A DNA stretch of 64,000 nt from Desemzia sp. RIT 804 (GCF_016892605.1 NZ_JAFEMV010000001.1:248001-312000); one strand, 5' to 3'. Positions 1 to 7,364 are shown, counted from the stretch's first letter. Notes: a model not told the origin generated them from the sequence alone. Numbers and translations are program-made.

Positions 1-2
1 AA

Positions 3-140
3 CCAATTCTGAACTCAGACGCATGGAACACAAAAATCAATCGTTTTTTTGAGTTGCACATTATGAATTCCATGATTAAAAGAGATCCAAACATGAGATG
101 GAGGACATCGATACATGACAAAGACAGAGTTAAAGATTGA
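3..140 (+). CDS. yqeG: YqeG-type HAD phosphatase, C-terminal fragment
   Basis: The window opens inside this gene; only the last 45 codons are present, ending in TGA at 138-140. The visible tail contains SDAWNTKINRFFE, which resembles the C-terminus of YqeG-family HAD phosphatases, and yqeG normally lies directly upstream of yqeH. The reading frame overlaps the yqeH start by 26 nt, which suggests coupled translation. The catalytic part lies outside the window, so the call rests on the tail and on gene order. Confidence 0.75.
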   Translation, partial: PILNSDAWNTKINRFFELHIMNSMIKRDPNMRWRTSIHDKDRVKD

Positions 141-1248
141 AGAAGAAATTCGGTGCATTGGATGTGGTGCTTTGTTGCAAACAAGCGACAAAACTAGAGC
201 AGGGTATACTCCAAAAGCAGCTTTAGAAAAAGGACTAGAGACTGGGGACGTTTACTGTCAACGTTGTTTTAGATTGCGTCATTATAATGAGATCCAAGAC
301 GTTCATTTGACAGATGATGATTTTTTGAAATTATTGAATGAAATTGGTTCTAAGGATGCCTTGATCGTGAACGTGGTAGATGTATTTGATTTTAACGGCA
401 GCTTGATTCCTGGGTTACACCGTTTTGTTGGGAAAAATCCTGTATTGTTGGTCGGGAATAAAGTAGACTTATTGCCTAAATCGCAAAAAAGAGGACGCTT
501 GACTCAATGGCTCCGAGAAAGAGCGCACGAAGCAGGGTTACGTCCAACTGATGTTGTGTTAACCAGTGCAGTGAAAGCCAATGAGATAGAGCATTTAAAA
601 GAAATGATTGAAAAGTACCGCAATGGGAAAGATGTTTATGTAGTAGGTGTAACGAATGTTGGGAAATCTAGTTTGATCAACCAAATCATCAATACTTCTG
701 CTGGAGTAAAGGATTTGATCACGACATCGCAATTCCCTGGTACAACATTAGATCAAATTGAAATTCCATTAGAAGATGGGAAATCATTGATTGATACACC
801 AGGAATTATCCATCGTCATCAAATGGCTCATGTTTTGGGAGCTAAAGATTTGAAATTGATCGCGCCTAAAAAAGAAATCAAACCGAAAGTCTACCAATTG
901 AATGAAGGGCAAACCTTATTCTTTGGCGGTGTAGCACGATTCGACTTTATCAAAGGAGATAGAAGCTCGTTTACTTGCTACGTGTCGAATGATTTGAATA
1001 TCCATCGGACAAAACTAGAAAAAGCTGATGAGTTGTATCAAAAGCAAAAAGGTGAAATGTTGCAACCGCCTCGTAATGAAGAGAAAGATGCGTTTCCAGA
1101 ACTTGTTCGCTTTGAATTTTCTATCAAAGAAAAAACAGATATTGTGTTTGCTGGTTTAGGTTGGGTAACTGTTCCGGAAGCAGGCGTAGTGGTAGCAGGA
1201 TGGGCACCTAAAGGAATCGATGTTTTAATTAGAAAGTCAATCATATAA
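115..1248 (+). CDS. yqeH: Ribosome biogenesis GTPase YqeH
   Basis: This is a circularly permuted GTPase needed for 30S subunit assembly. An N-terminal four-cysteine zinc finger is visible (Cys14, Cys17, Cys48, Cys51). The permuted G motifs follow: NKVD (about 115-118) comes before the P-loop GVTNVGKS (about 178-185) and DTPG (about 227-230). The length of 377 aa is normal for the family. The ATG follows a GGAGG at about 101-105. It is the second gene of the yqeG-yqeH-yhbY-nadD-yqeK-rsfS-yqeM cluster. aroE, which sits between yqeH and yhbY in Bacillus subtilis, is absent here. Confidence 0.97.
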   Translation: MTKTELKIEEEIRCIGCGALLQTSDKTRAGYTPKAALEKGLETGDVYCQRCFRLRHYNEIQDVHLTDDDFLKLLNEIGSKDALIVNVVDVFDFNGSLIPGLHRFVGKNPVLLVGNKVDLLPKSQKRGRLTQWLRERAHEAGLRPTDVVLTSAVKANEIEHLKEMIEKYRNGKDVYVVGVTNVGKSSLINQIINTSAGVKDLITTSQFPGTTLDQIEIPLEDGKSLIDTPGIIHRHQMAHVLGAKDLKLIAPKKEIKPKVYQLNEGQTLFFGGVARFDFIKGDRSSFTCYVSNDLNIHRTKLEKADELYQKQKGEMLQPPRNEEKDAFPELVRFEFSIKEKTDIVFAGLGWVTVPEAGVVVAGWAPKGIDVLIRKSII

Positions 1249-1278
1249 AAAGTTCGTATATAGAAATGGAGAATCAGC

Positions 1279-1590
1279 ATGACTTTAACAGGAAAGCAAA
1301 AAAGTTTTTTACGCAGTAAAGCACATCATTTAAACCCTATTTTTCAAATTGGAAAAAATGGAATGAATCCTGATTTGTTAAAACAAATTGGGGAAGCGTT
1401 AGAAAAAAGAGAGTTGATCAAAGTGTCGATTCTGCAAAATTCAGATGAAGAAGTTTCAGAAGTAGCTGAAGAAATCGAACAAACAGTTGGATGCCAAGCT
1501 GTTCAAAAAATTGGCCGTGTAATTGTATTGTTCAAGCCTTCTTCACAAGAAAAATACCGTAAAATTTCATTAGAAATACCAAGAGCATAA
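1279..1590 (+). CDS. yhbY: CRM-domain RNA-binding protein YhbY
   Basis: This 103-aa protein consists almost entirely of a CRM (YhbY/CRS1) domain, an RNA-binding fold found on pre-50S particles. The characteristic GKNG loop is visible near residues 26-29, followed by an amphipathic helix and a beta segment (LIKVSIL). An AAATGGAGA ribosome-binding region lies just upstream of the ATG. It is 30 bp downstream of yqeH and probably co-transcribed. The stop codon is followed within 6 nt by a structured repeat unit. Confidence 0.95.
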   Translation: MTLTGKQKSFLRSKAHHLNPIFQIGKNGMNPDLLKQIGEALEKRELIKVSILQNSDEEVSEVAEEIEQTVGCQAVQKIGRVIVLFKPSSQEKYRKISLEIPRA

Positions 1591-1595
1591 CTGAA

Positions 1596-1718
1596 GAACG
1601 TGGAGAAAGGTGCTTAGCTCACCGGGCATCTCACGACCACAACAGTTTGGGTTCTTTCCAAACAGTTGTGGTTGTGAGATGGTAGTGTGAGCTGCCTATC
1701 GCAACGCGTTTAAAATAA
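1596..1718 (+). repeat. Covarying-stem repeat, unit A1
   Basis: This unit begins GAACGTGGAG and ends CGCAACGCGTTTAA. Nested stems are visible: AGCTCAC pairs with GTGAGCT, and a roughly 24-bp apical hairpin starts CATCTCAC and returns as GTGAGATG. The apical loop reads GGGTTCTTTCC. The same frame with different stem sequences recurs at 1719, 6924, 7052 and, inverted, at 62187. I do not recognise a named family. Confidence 0.85.
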
Positions 1719-1840
1719 GAGCGTGGAGCAGACCGCTTAGGCTTACGTAGGTTTCACTTTCTCTTTTGAGTCGGGTGGTCTTTCCCGACACAAAAGAGAA
1801 AGTGAAAACATAGGAAGTCTGGTCTGCATAACGCATTTAA
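1719..1840 (+). repeat. Covarying-stem repeat, unit A2
   Basis: This second tandem unit starts GAGCGTGGAG and ends ACGCATTTAA. The basal stem is GCAGACC with GGTCTGC, the bulge is GCTT, and the middle stem is AGGCTT with AAGTCT. The apical stem starts TTTCACTTTCTCTTTTG, with loop GGGTGGTCTTTCCC. Its hairpin sequence resembles unit B2 at 7052, not its neighbour A1. The nadD Shine-Dalgarno follows at 1856. Confidence 0.85.
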
Positions 1841-1871
1841 GAGCACACAGGTAAGAAGGAGTGGAAGACGT

Positions 1872-2516
1872 GTGAAAGAATCGTTTTTTTCTGGGAAACG
1901 GACACAGGTTTTAAGTGAAGTCGCTACTGAAACCGCAACAAAGAAAAGAGTCGGTATTCTTGGAGGAACTTTCAACCCTCCGCATATTGCACACTTAATA
2001 ATTGCCGATCAAGTATGTCATCAATTGGGATTAGACAAAATTTATTTTATGCCGACCGCTAATCCGCCTCATGTGGATACTAAAAAAACTATTGAGGCTA
2101 AACATCGATTAAATATGGTAAAAAGAGCTATTCAAGGTAATCCTAAATTTGATATTGAAACGATAGAAATTGAACGCGGCGGAAAAAGCTATACTTATGA
2201 GACGATGCTGCAATTGACTCAGCAGAATCCTAATATTGAATATTATTTTATTATTGGAGCAGATATGGTAAATTATTTGCCTAAGTGGTATAAAATCGGT
2301 GAATTAGCCAATTTGATTCAATTTGTTGGGGTCAAAAGACCAGGATACGTGATCGAGAGTCAATACCCTTTGATCTGGGTAGATATCCCTGAAATAGCAG
2401 TCAGTTCAACATCTTTAAGAAAAAATATCGCAACTGGTTGTCCAGTGAATTATTTAATACCCCAAAAAGTTCTTGAATATATTCGTCAAGAAGGGTTGTA
2501 TAACAATGAAAACTAG
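1872..2516 (+). CDS. nadD: Nicotinate-nucleotide adenylyltransferase NadD
   Basis: NadD transfers AMP to nicotinate mononucleotide in NAD synthesis. The nucleotidyltransferase motif GGTFNPPHIAH lies at about residues 31-41, and SSTSLRKNI near the C-terminus is the second conserved motif. The start is GTG, preceded by AAGGAG at 1856-1861. This gives a 214-aa product with about 24 residues ahead of the usual beginning of the fold. No other in-frame ATG, GTG or TTG lies before the catalytic motif, so the extension looks real. It overlaps yqeK. Confidence 0.95.
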   Translation: MKESFFSGKRTQVLSEVATETATKKRVGILGGTFNPPHIAHLIIADQVCHQLGLDKIYFMPTANPPHVDTKKTIEAKHRLNMVKRAIQGNPKFDIETIEIERGGKSYTYETMLQLTQQNPNIEYYFIIGADMVNYLPKWYKIGELANLIQFVGVKRPGYVIESQYPLIWVDIPEIAVSSTSLRKNIATGCPVNYLIPQKVLEYIRQEGLYNNEN

Positions 2517-3114
2517 ACCAGAAGAGTTTGTTTATTCAGGCCATTTTCTTCCCCTCTCAAGGGAAGAACTGGCAGCTCAAGTCGAAGCACAAATGAGTGC
2601 CAAGCGTTTTAAACATGTATTAGGCGTAGAAGAAGCGGCTATACAACTAGCGGATATCTATGGTGTGTCTAAAGAAGCAGCTAGTATTGCAGCACTTTGT
2701 CATGACTATGCTAAAGAGCGCCCTGATCAAGAAATGAAAGAATTGATTGTTGCTGAACAATTGGAAGAAGATTTACTAGATTATGGAAGCAGTATATGGC
2801 ATGGTCCGTGTGCTGCAGAAATAGTCAAAAAAGAATTTCACCTTTTAGATGAAGACATTTTAAATGCGATTCGCTATCATACAATCGGCAGGAGCCAGAT
2901 GTCTTTATTAGAGCAAGTGATTTATGTGGCAGACTTTATTGAACCAGGGAGAAATTTTCCGGGTGTAGAAGAAGCAAGAACTCTTGCAGGTAAAAATCTG
3001 CAAGAAGCTGTAACTTATGAAACGCAACAGACATTGATGCATTTGATTAAAACGAAAAAAAAGATTTACCCAAAAGCAGTGGCTACTTTCAATAAATGGG
3101 TAGCAAACAAATAG
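2506..3114 (+). CDS. yqeK: HD-domain hydrolase YqeK (Ap4A hydrolase type)
   Basis: This is an HD-superfamily metal phosphohydrolase of the YqeK family, whose members hydrolyse diadenosine tetraphosphate symmetrically. The HD signature CHDYAKE is visible, with a downstream histidine (RYHTIG) and aspartate (YVADFIEPGR) that complete the metal site. The ATG at 2506 overlaps the end of nadD by 11 nt. A longer in-frame TTG start at 2473 exists but would lie deep inside nadD, so it was not used. The product is 202 aa. Confidence 0.93.
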   Translation: MKTRPEEFVYSGHFLPLSREELAAQVEAQMSAKRFKHVLGVEEAAIQLADIYGVSKEAASIAALCHDYAKERPDQEMKELIVAEQLEEDLLDYGSSIWHGPCAAEIVKKEFHLLDEDILNAIRYHTIGRSQMSLLEQVIYVADFIEPGRNFPGVEEARTLAGKNLQEAVTYETQQTLMHLIKTKKKIYPKAVATFNKWVANK

Positions 3115-3124
3115 GAGGAAACAC

Positions 3125-3487
3125 ATGAGTGAATTAAATAAAGAATTACTGGAACTTGTAGTTAAAGCAGCGGACGATAAAAGAGCGGAAGACATTATGG
3201 TAATGGACGTACGAAATATTTCCCTTTTAGCAGACCATTTTGTGGTAATGCATGGAAATAACGACAGACAAGTTGTAGCTATTGCAGAAGCGATCGTTGA
3301 CAGCGCTGAAAAAGCTGGTTACACAGTAAAACAAATTGAAGGAAAAGATTCGGCAAAATGGATCTTAGTTGACTTAGGCGACGTCGTAGTTCACGTGTTC
3401 CACTATACAGAACGCTCATTCTATAACTTAGAAAAATTATGGAGTGATGCTCCTTTAGTTGATATTTCTGGTATGATCGCAGAATGA
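3125..3487 (+). CDS. rsfS: Ribosomal silencing factor RsfS
   Basis: RsfS (Iojap/YbeB family) binds L14 on the 50S subunit and blocks subunit joining under starvation. The 120-aa length and the conserved segments WILVDLGDVVVHVFH and ERSFYNLEKLW are typical. A strong AGGAGG at about 3113-3118 precedes the ATG. The gene overlaps the methyltransferase gene by 4 nt (ATGA), so the two are translationally coupled. Confidence 0.96.
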   Translation: MSELNKELLELVVKAADDKRAEDIMVMDVRNISLLADHFVVMHGNNDRQVVAIAEAIVDSAEKAGYTVKQIEGKDSAKWILVDLGDVVVHVFHYTERSFYNLEKLWSDAPLVDISGMIAE

Positions 3488-4227
3488 GTTACAACATCTT
3501 TGCTCAAGTCTATGACGACTTAATGGATGAAGAGTTGTACGATTTATGGATCGAATTCACTAAACAACACCTTTCTCCTGATTATAAAAATGTATTGGAT
3601 CTGGCTTGCGGAGCAGGTCATTTAGCGATCAAAATGAAACAAGAAGGCTATAACGTTACTGGGTTGGATCTATCCTCTGAGATGATCGATATAGCAAAAG
3701 AACGAGCTGAAGAGGCTGAGGTAACGGTTCCTTTTGTCGTTGGAGATATGTTGGATTTAAGTGCGGTAGATCAGTTTGAGGCTGTGACGTGTTATTGTGA
3801 TTCCATTTGTTACCTGTCTGATACAGAAGCTGTTCAAAAAACTTTCGAGGAAGTTTACCAGCATTTAACAGAAGATGGTGTATTCCTATTCGATGTACAT
3901 TCTATTTATCAAATAGATGAAGTTTTCCCCGGATATACGTTTAACGATCAAACAGAAGAAATCAGTTTTTTATGGAAAAGTTATGTGGGAGAATTTCCGC
4001 ATTCTGTTGAACACGACTTAACTTTCTTTGTTTACCAAGATGAGATCGATTTATATGAACGTTTTGATGAAACTCACAAAGAACGCACATATCCAATTGA
4101 ACAGTATCTTGCCATGTTAAAAAAAGCTGGTTTTAATTCTGTTGAAGTTTCTGCAGATTATGGAAAAGAAGAGGTCAAAAAAGATTCAATCCGCTGGTTT
4201 TTCGTTTGCCATAAAGAAACGAAATAG
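3484..4227 (+). CDS. yqeM: Class I SAM-dependent methyltransferase YqeM
   Basis: This is a 247-aa Rossmann-fold methyltransferase. SAM motif I, VLDLACGAGHL, lies at about residues 37-47, and motif II (GLDLSSEMID) follows. It closes the yqeH-nadD-rsfS cluster, as in other Firmicutes. The substrate cannot be read from the sequence. The start ATG overlaps the rsfS stop codon. Confidence 0.9.
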   Translation: MSYNIFAQVYDDLMDEELYDLWIEFTKQHLSPDYKNVLDLACGAGHLAIKMKQEGYNVTGLDLSSEMIDIAKERAEEAEVTVPFVVGDMLDLSAVDQFEAVTCYCDSICYLSDTEAVQKTFEEVYQHLTEDGVFLFDVHSIYQIDEVFPGYTFNDQTEEISFLWKSYVGEFPHSVEHDLTFFVYQDEIDLYERFDETHKERTYPIEQYLAMLKKAGFNSVEVSADYGKEEVKKDSIRWFFVCHKETK

Positions 4228-4272
4228 TTTTTTTATGTAATTGCCAAATGAACTGAGAAAGGTGGACATTCT

Positions 4273-5496
4273 ATGAAAAGTTGCGGAATTATTGCCGAGT
4301 ATAATCCTTTCCATAACGGACACCAATATCAAATACAAGAGGCTAAAAAATTAACTTCAGCTGAAATAGTCATTGTTGTAATGAGTGGGAATTTCTTGCA
4401 ACGAGGTGAACCGGCAATAGTGGATAAATGGCAACGTACGAAAATGGCATTGTCTTCTGGAGCAGATTTGGTCATTGAATTGCCAGCAGCATTTAGCGTT
4501 CAACCAGCTGATTATTTTGCTAAAGGCGGAATTTCTCTTCTTCAAGAGTTGCGTTGTGATGCACTCTCTTTTGGTACGGAAAGTGGCATAGGAGAGGAGT
4601 TTCAATTATTTGCTGAAAATTGGAACAGTCATGAAAAAGAGATCGATGCTAAGTTCAAGCAGTTGAAAAATAATGGTGAGACTTATGCAGCTCAAATGCA
4701 ACAAGCAGTGAAAGACTCCATACCGGAAAATAAGCTCAATACTATGGCACCAAACACCATATTGGGATTAGCGTATGCAAAAGAAAATAATCGCTACCCA
4801 AAACCCATGACACTGCATCCAGTAAAACGTGTTGGGTCCGGATATCATGAACAAGTTCTAGGCGATACACCATTTCAGAGTGCTACGGCATTACGTAAAG
4901 AGATGTTGGAAGTATCTGCAGCTTCTCAAAAATTGACATCTCTTCAAACAGCTGTTCCAGCACCAACTTTTGATATCCTTCAGCAATCTGACTTTGCATA
5001 TTGGGGAAAGTTTTGGCCATTTTTAAAATACCAACTCATTCTTCAATCAGAAGAACAATTAAGAGAAATTTACCAAATGAATGAAGGTATCGAGTATCGA
5101 CTAAAACAAAAAGTAACTGAAGCAGAAACGTTTGAACACTTTATTGGATTAGTTAAGACAAAACGGTACCCATGGGTCCGGCTCCAGCGGTTATTCACCT
5201 ATATTTTGTTGCAGTTTAAAAAAACTGAGATGCAAGAAGCTTTACAAAAACCGAAAGCAATTCGTGTATTGGGGTTTACAGAAAAAGGACAATCTTATTT
5301 AAGCGCAGTGAAAAAAGAAGTTTCTTTGCCTATCATTAGTCGATTGAATCAAAAAAATAAATTTTTGTGGGAAATGGATATTCGAGCAGGCAGAGTATAT
5401 CAGTTAGCCGTTAAAAAAACACAAGAAGAACAAGACTTTAATCGGTTGCCGGTGCAAAATAGAGGTAGAAAAGTGCCTCAAATAAGAGGGAAATAA
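4273..5496 (+). CDS. tmcAL: tRNA(Met) cytidine acetate ligase TmcAL
   Basis: This YlbM-family protein makes N4-acetylcytidine at the wobble position of elongator tRNA-Met from acetate and ATP. The nucleotidyltransferase motif GIIAEYNPFHNGH is at residues 5-17, with HNGH at 14-17. The segment SGNFLQRGEPAIVDKW and the later SATALRKEM fit the family. Its 407 aa is the usual length. An AAAGG lies upstream of the ATG. It is probably at the 3' end of the preceding operon, because a fresh promoter follows at 5521. Confidence 0.94.
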   Translation: MKSCGIIAEYNPFHNGHQYQIQEAKKLTSAEIVIVVMSGNFLQRGEPAIVDKWQRTKMALSSGADLVIELPAAFSVQPADYFAKGGISLLQELRCDALSFGTESGIGEEFQLFAENWNSHEKEIDAKFKQLKNNGETYAAQMQQAVKDSIPENKLNTMAPNTILGLAYAKENNRYPKPMTLHPVKRVGSGYHEQVLGDTPFQSATALRKEMLEVSAASQKLTSLQTAVPAPTFDILQQSDFAYWGKFWPFLKYQLILQSEEQLREIYQMNEGIEYRLKQKVTEAETFEHFIGLVKTKRYPWVRLQRLFTYILLQFKKTEMQEALQKPKAIRVLGFTEKGQSYLSAVKKEVSLPIISRLNQKNKFLWEMDIRAGRVYQLAVKKTQEEQDFNRLPVQNRGRKVPQIRGK

Positions 5497-5520
5497 CTTT
5501 TAGGTGTAAGGTAAAATATC

Positions 5521-5549
5521 TTGACAAAGTTTTTTTTCACTAGTATAAT
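5521..5549 (+). promoter_or_regulatory. Sigma-A promoter for yceD-rpmF
   Basis: A perfect TTGACA (5521-5526) and a perfect TATAAT (5544-5549) are separated by 17 bp, 25 bp downstream of tmcAL. It would start transcription about 20 nt ahead of the yceD Shine-Dalgarno. Confidence 0.9.
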
Positions 5550-5577
5550 AAATTTTGTTGCTTTAGGAGTGAATAAA

Positions 5578-6153
5578 ATGAAAATGAAGTGGTCACTAAA
5601 CGAATTAAAACGATATCTAAATGAACCATTCATCTTTTCCGATAGCGTAGATTTGAAAGAATCTTTAGTAAAAAGGGAAGAAGAAATATTAGACGTTTCA
5701 CCCATTCATTTAGATGGAATCTTAACTGTTAATGATGATGAATTAATTCTTCATATGAATGTTTCATTGAAATTAACACTTCCTTCTGCAAGATCGCTAG
5801 AACCTGTATTATTTCCAATGGATTTTGTGATAGATGAAGTCTATATTCCAAAATCAGATTCTTATGAGAAACCTGTTGATGAAGAGAATGTTGTGATCTA
5901 TCTAGAGCACGATTGGATCGATTTATCAGAAAGTATCGTAGATTCAATTTTGCTTAATCTTCCGTTACAAGTTTTTACTGAAGAAGAAGAAAAATCACAT
6001 AATATGCCAAGTGGAAATAATTGGACGGTAATTTCAGAAGAAGATTACTATCATTCGGAAGAAAAAGAATCGGAAGAAACAATAGATCCGCGTTTTGCAG
6101 GTCTGAAAGATTTTTTTAAACAAGATGAATCCGGTAATCAAGAAGAAGACTAA
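5578..6153 (+). CDS. yceD: YceD/DUF177 family protein
   Basis: This acidic protein of 191 aa belongs to the YceD (DUF177) family, which is almost always encoded beside rpmF. In plants and bacteria the family is linked to 23S rRNA accumulation. Translation starts at ATG 5578, after AGGAG at 5565-5569; an upstream in-frame TTG at 5521 is the -35 box, so it is not the start. The C-terminus is strongly acidic and ends with FAGLKDFFK plus a charged tail. The exact role is not readable from the sequence. Confidence 0.88.
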   Translation: MKMKWSLNELKRYLNEPFIFSDSVDLKESLVKREEEILDVSPIHLDGILTVNDDELILHMNVSLKLTLPSARSLEPVLFPMDFVIDEVYIPKSDSYEKPVDEENVVIYLEHDWIDLSESIVDSILLNLPLQVFTEEEEKSHNMPSGNNWTVISEEDYYHSEEKESEETIDPRFAGLKDFFKQDESGNQEED

Positions 6154-6206
6154 CTTGTTTCTAAATTAAATAGAAAATGAAACAATTGTTTAAGGAGGTG
6201 TATAGA

Positions 6207-6386
6207 ATGGCAGTACCAGCAAGAAGAACATCAAAAGCTAAGAAAAACAGACGTCGTACTCACTTTAAATTAGAAGTACCAGGTATGAACGCTTGCCCTA
6301 ATTGTGGGGAATTGAAAAAAAGCCATCACGTATGTGCATCATGCGGTTTCTATGATGGAAAAGAGGTAACATCTAAAGAAGTTTAA
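6207..6386 (+). CDS. rpmF: 50S ribosomal protein L32
   Basis: This is a 59-aa basic ribosomal protein beginning [17 protein letters not shown]. It carries the zinc-ribbon form of L32, with CPNC and CASC cysteine pairs, and is therefore the Cys+ paralogue type. A strong AAGGAGG at 6192-6198 sets the start at 6207; an upstream in-frame ATG at 6177 has no Shine-Dalgarno. It is co-transcribed with yceD and followed by a terminator. Confidence 0.97.
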   Translation: MAVPARRTSKAKKNRRRTHFKLEVPGMNACPNCGELKKSHHVCASCGFYDGKEVTSKEV

Positions 6387-6422
6387 TAACATTGAATAAT
6401 CTATTCAATGGATGAACGAAAA

Positions 6423-6458
6423 AATAATCTCGAGAATTTCTCGAGGTTATTTTTTTGC
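6423..6458 (+). terminator. Rho-independent terminator after rpmF
   Basis: A 12-bp stem (AATAATCTCGAG with CTCGAGGTTATT, loop AATTT) is followed by a run of seven T residues. It lies 37 bp after the rpmF stop codon. Confidence 0.9.
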
Positions 6459-6533
6459 TAATTTTTTATCAAATTGTTAGAGTAATTAAAGTGAAAATGA
6501 TGTACAATTTTATTTGAGAAAGAACTAGAATGG

Positions 6534-6923
6534 ATGGTGGATAAGAAAATGTTGATGGACTCTAATTTTGCTATGCTCATAGTGTTATTTTTATTACCTG
6601 TAGTATTATTTGTGTTCTGCAATAAAAAGGTTAACCGACATTTTATGAAGCAGCAACTAACCGTCAAGATGGCAGATTTATTAGTTCCTTACTTAGTTGT
6701 TGGAATCCATGTCATCAGTTCGTTGACATTAGGGATGTCTCTTTTTCCATATTTCCTCATTTTCATATTTACTCTCGCAATCATTTTGTTGCTGTATCTA
6801 GCCGTAAAAAAAGGAGAAATTTTATACTCTAAATTCTTCAAGAGCTGGTGGCGTTTTGTTTTTCTTAGTTCAATCGTTACATATTACGGATTAGTGGCTA
6901 CAAATATCATTACTTCTATTTGA
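6534..6923 (+). CDS. DUF3397-type membrane protein
   Basis: This small integral membrane protein of 129 aa has four predicted hydrophobic segments (about 13-30, 47-67, 69-88 and 107-127). A DUF3397 protein sits in this place, between rpmF and mraZ, in many Lactobacillales; the assignment rests on position and topology. The ATG at 6534 has a weak ribosome-binding site. ATG 6549, five codons later, is an alternative. The function is unknown. The stop codon abuts repeat unit B1 directly. Confidence 0.75.
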   Translation: MVDKKMLMDSNFAMLIVLFLLPVVLFVFCNKKVNRHFMKQQLTVKMADLLVPYLVVGIHVISSLTLGMSLFPYFLIFIFTLAIILLLYLAVKKGEILYSKFFKSWWRFVFLSSIVTYYGLVATNIITSI

Positions 6924-7051
6924 GAGCGTGGAGAGAGGCGTTTAGCTTACCGAACAAAAACCAACCGGCGACAATTAGGTGTTTTTTAACCTAACTGTCG
7001 CCGGTTGGTTTTTGGTAGTGTAAGCTGCCGAACGCAACGCGTTTAAAAATA
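6924..7051 (+). repeat. Covarying-stem repeat, unit B1
   Basis: The unit begins GAGCGTGGAG immediately after the preceding TGA and ends CGCAACGCGTTTAA plus an A-rich spacer. AGCTTAC pairs with GTAAGCT. The apical stem is a near-perfect 25 bp (AAAAACCAACCGGCGACA and its complement), with a T-rich loop. The shell matches A1, but the apical stem sequence is unrelated. Confidence 0.85.
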
Positions 7052-7173
7052 GAGCATGGAGCAAAACGTTTAGACTTCTGTGAGGTTCATTTTTCTCTTT
7101 TAGTTGGGTGAACTTTCCCAACAAAAAGAGAAAATGAAACTGCAAGAAGTTTGTTTTGCGTAACGCGTTTAAC
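7052..7173 (+). repeat. Covarying-stem repeat, unit B2
   Basis: This tandem partner of B1 starts GAGCATGGAG and ends TAACGCGTTTAA. The basal stem is GCAAAAC with GTTTTGC, the bulge GTTT, and the middle stem AGACTTC with GAAGTTT. The apical hairpin has loop GGGTGAACTTTCCC. The paired bases differ from A2 (GCAGACC with GGTCTGC) in a compensating way. Confidence 0.85.
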
Positions 7174-7175
7174 GA

Positions 7176-7195
7176 GAGCATGGAGCAAGCCTGTT
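7176..7195 (+). repeat. Truncated repeat unit B3 (5' end only)
   Basis: GAGCATGGAGCAAGCC repeats the first 16 nt of a unit and then diverges. It is the remnant of a third tandem copy. Confidence 0.6.
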
Positions 7196-7227
7196 GGAAA
7201 ATTTAGTAATAACAATAAAAGAAACCA

Positions 7228-7266
7228 AATAGAGCAGTGAGCTAAAACTCACTGTTCTATTTTTTT
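7228..7266 (+). terminator. Rho-independent terminator upstream of mraZ
   Basis: A 14-bp stem (AATAGAGCAGTGAG with CTCACTGTTCTATT, loop CTAAAA) runs into TTTTTT. It lies 300 nt after DUF3397 and beyond the B repeats, so it would insulate mraZ from read-through. Confidence 0.85.
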
Positions 7267-7342
7267 GACCAAAACATTTGATCAATAGAGAAGAAGATTT
7301 ATCAAGGATGCACTCCATATAAATGAATTATTTAAAACTACA

Positions 7343-7364
7343 CCCACTTTCTACCACCTCCTGC
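7343..7364 (-). promoter_or_regulatory. Inverted MraZ-type operator half
   Basis: Read on the minus strand this segment gives GAGGTGGTAGAAAGTGGGTG. It has two GTGG cores 10 bp apart and differs at few positions from the direct operator at 7536. It sits about 190 bp upstream of that operator in the opposite orientation. No recognisable minus-strand gene follows it. Confidence 0.55.

Noticed and set aside
1754-1975. Minus-strand frame across repeat A2 with resemblance to a frame at 6975-7181
   Set aside because: Both frames run through the palindromic repeat units, and their similarity is explained by the repeat. No ribosome-binding site or known domain is present.
5521-5577. Longer YceD start at TTG 5521
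   Set aside because: That TTG is part of a perfect TTGACA -35 box, and the Shine-Dalgarno points to ATG 5578.
6975-7181. Minus-strand frame across repeats B1 and B2
   Set aside because: Same reason: it is a by-product of the repeat sequence, with no independent coding evidence.
1596-7195. CRISPR-like array
   Set aside because: Units are about 120 bp with internal stems and lie in separate gaps. There are no short direct repeats with regular unique spacers and no cas genes.
7170-7315. Minus-strand open frame downstream of the inverted MraZ box
   Set aside because: It runs through a terminator and a repeat fragment, lacks a Shine-Dalgarno and shows no recognisable domain, so the inverted box was not assigned a target gene.
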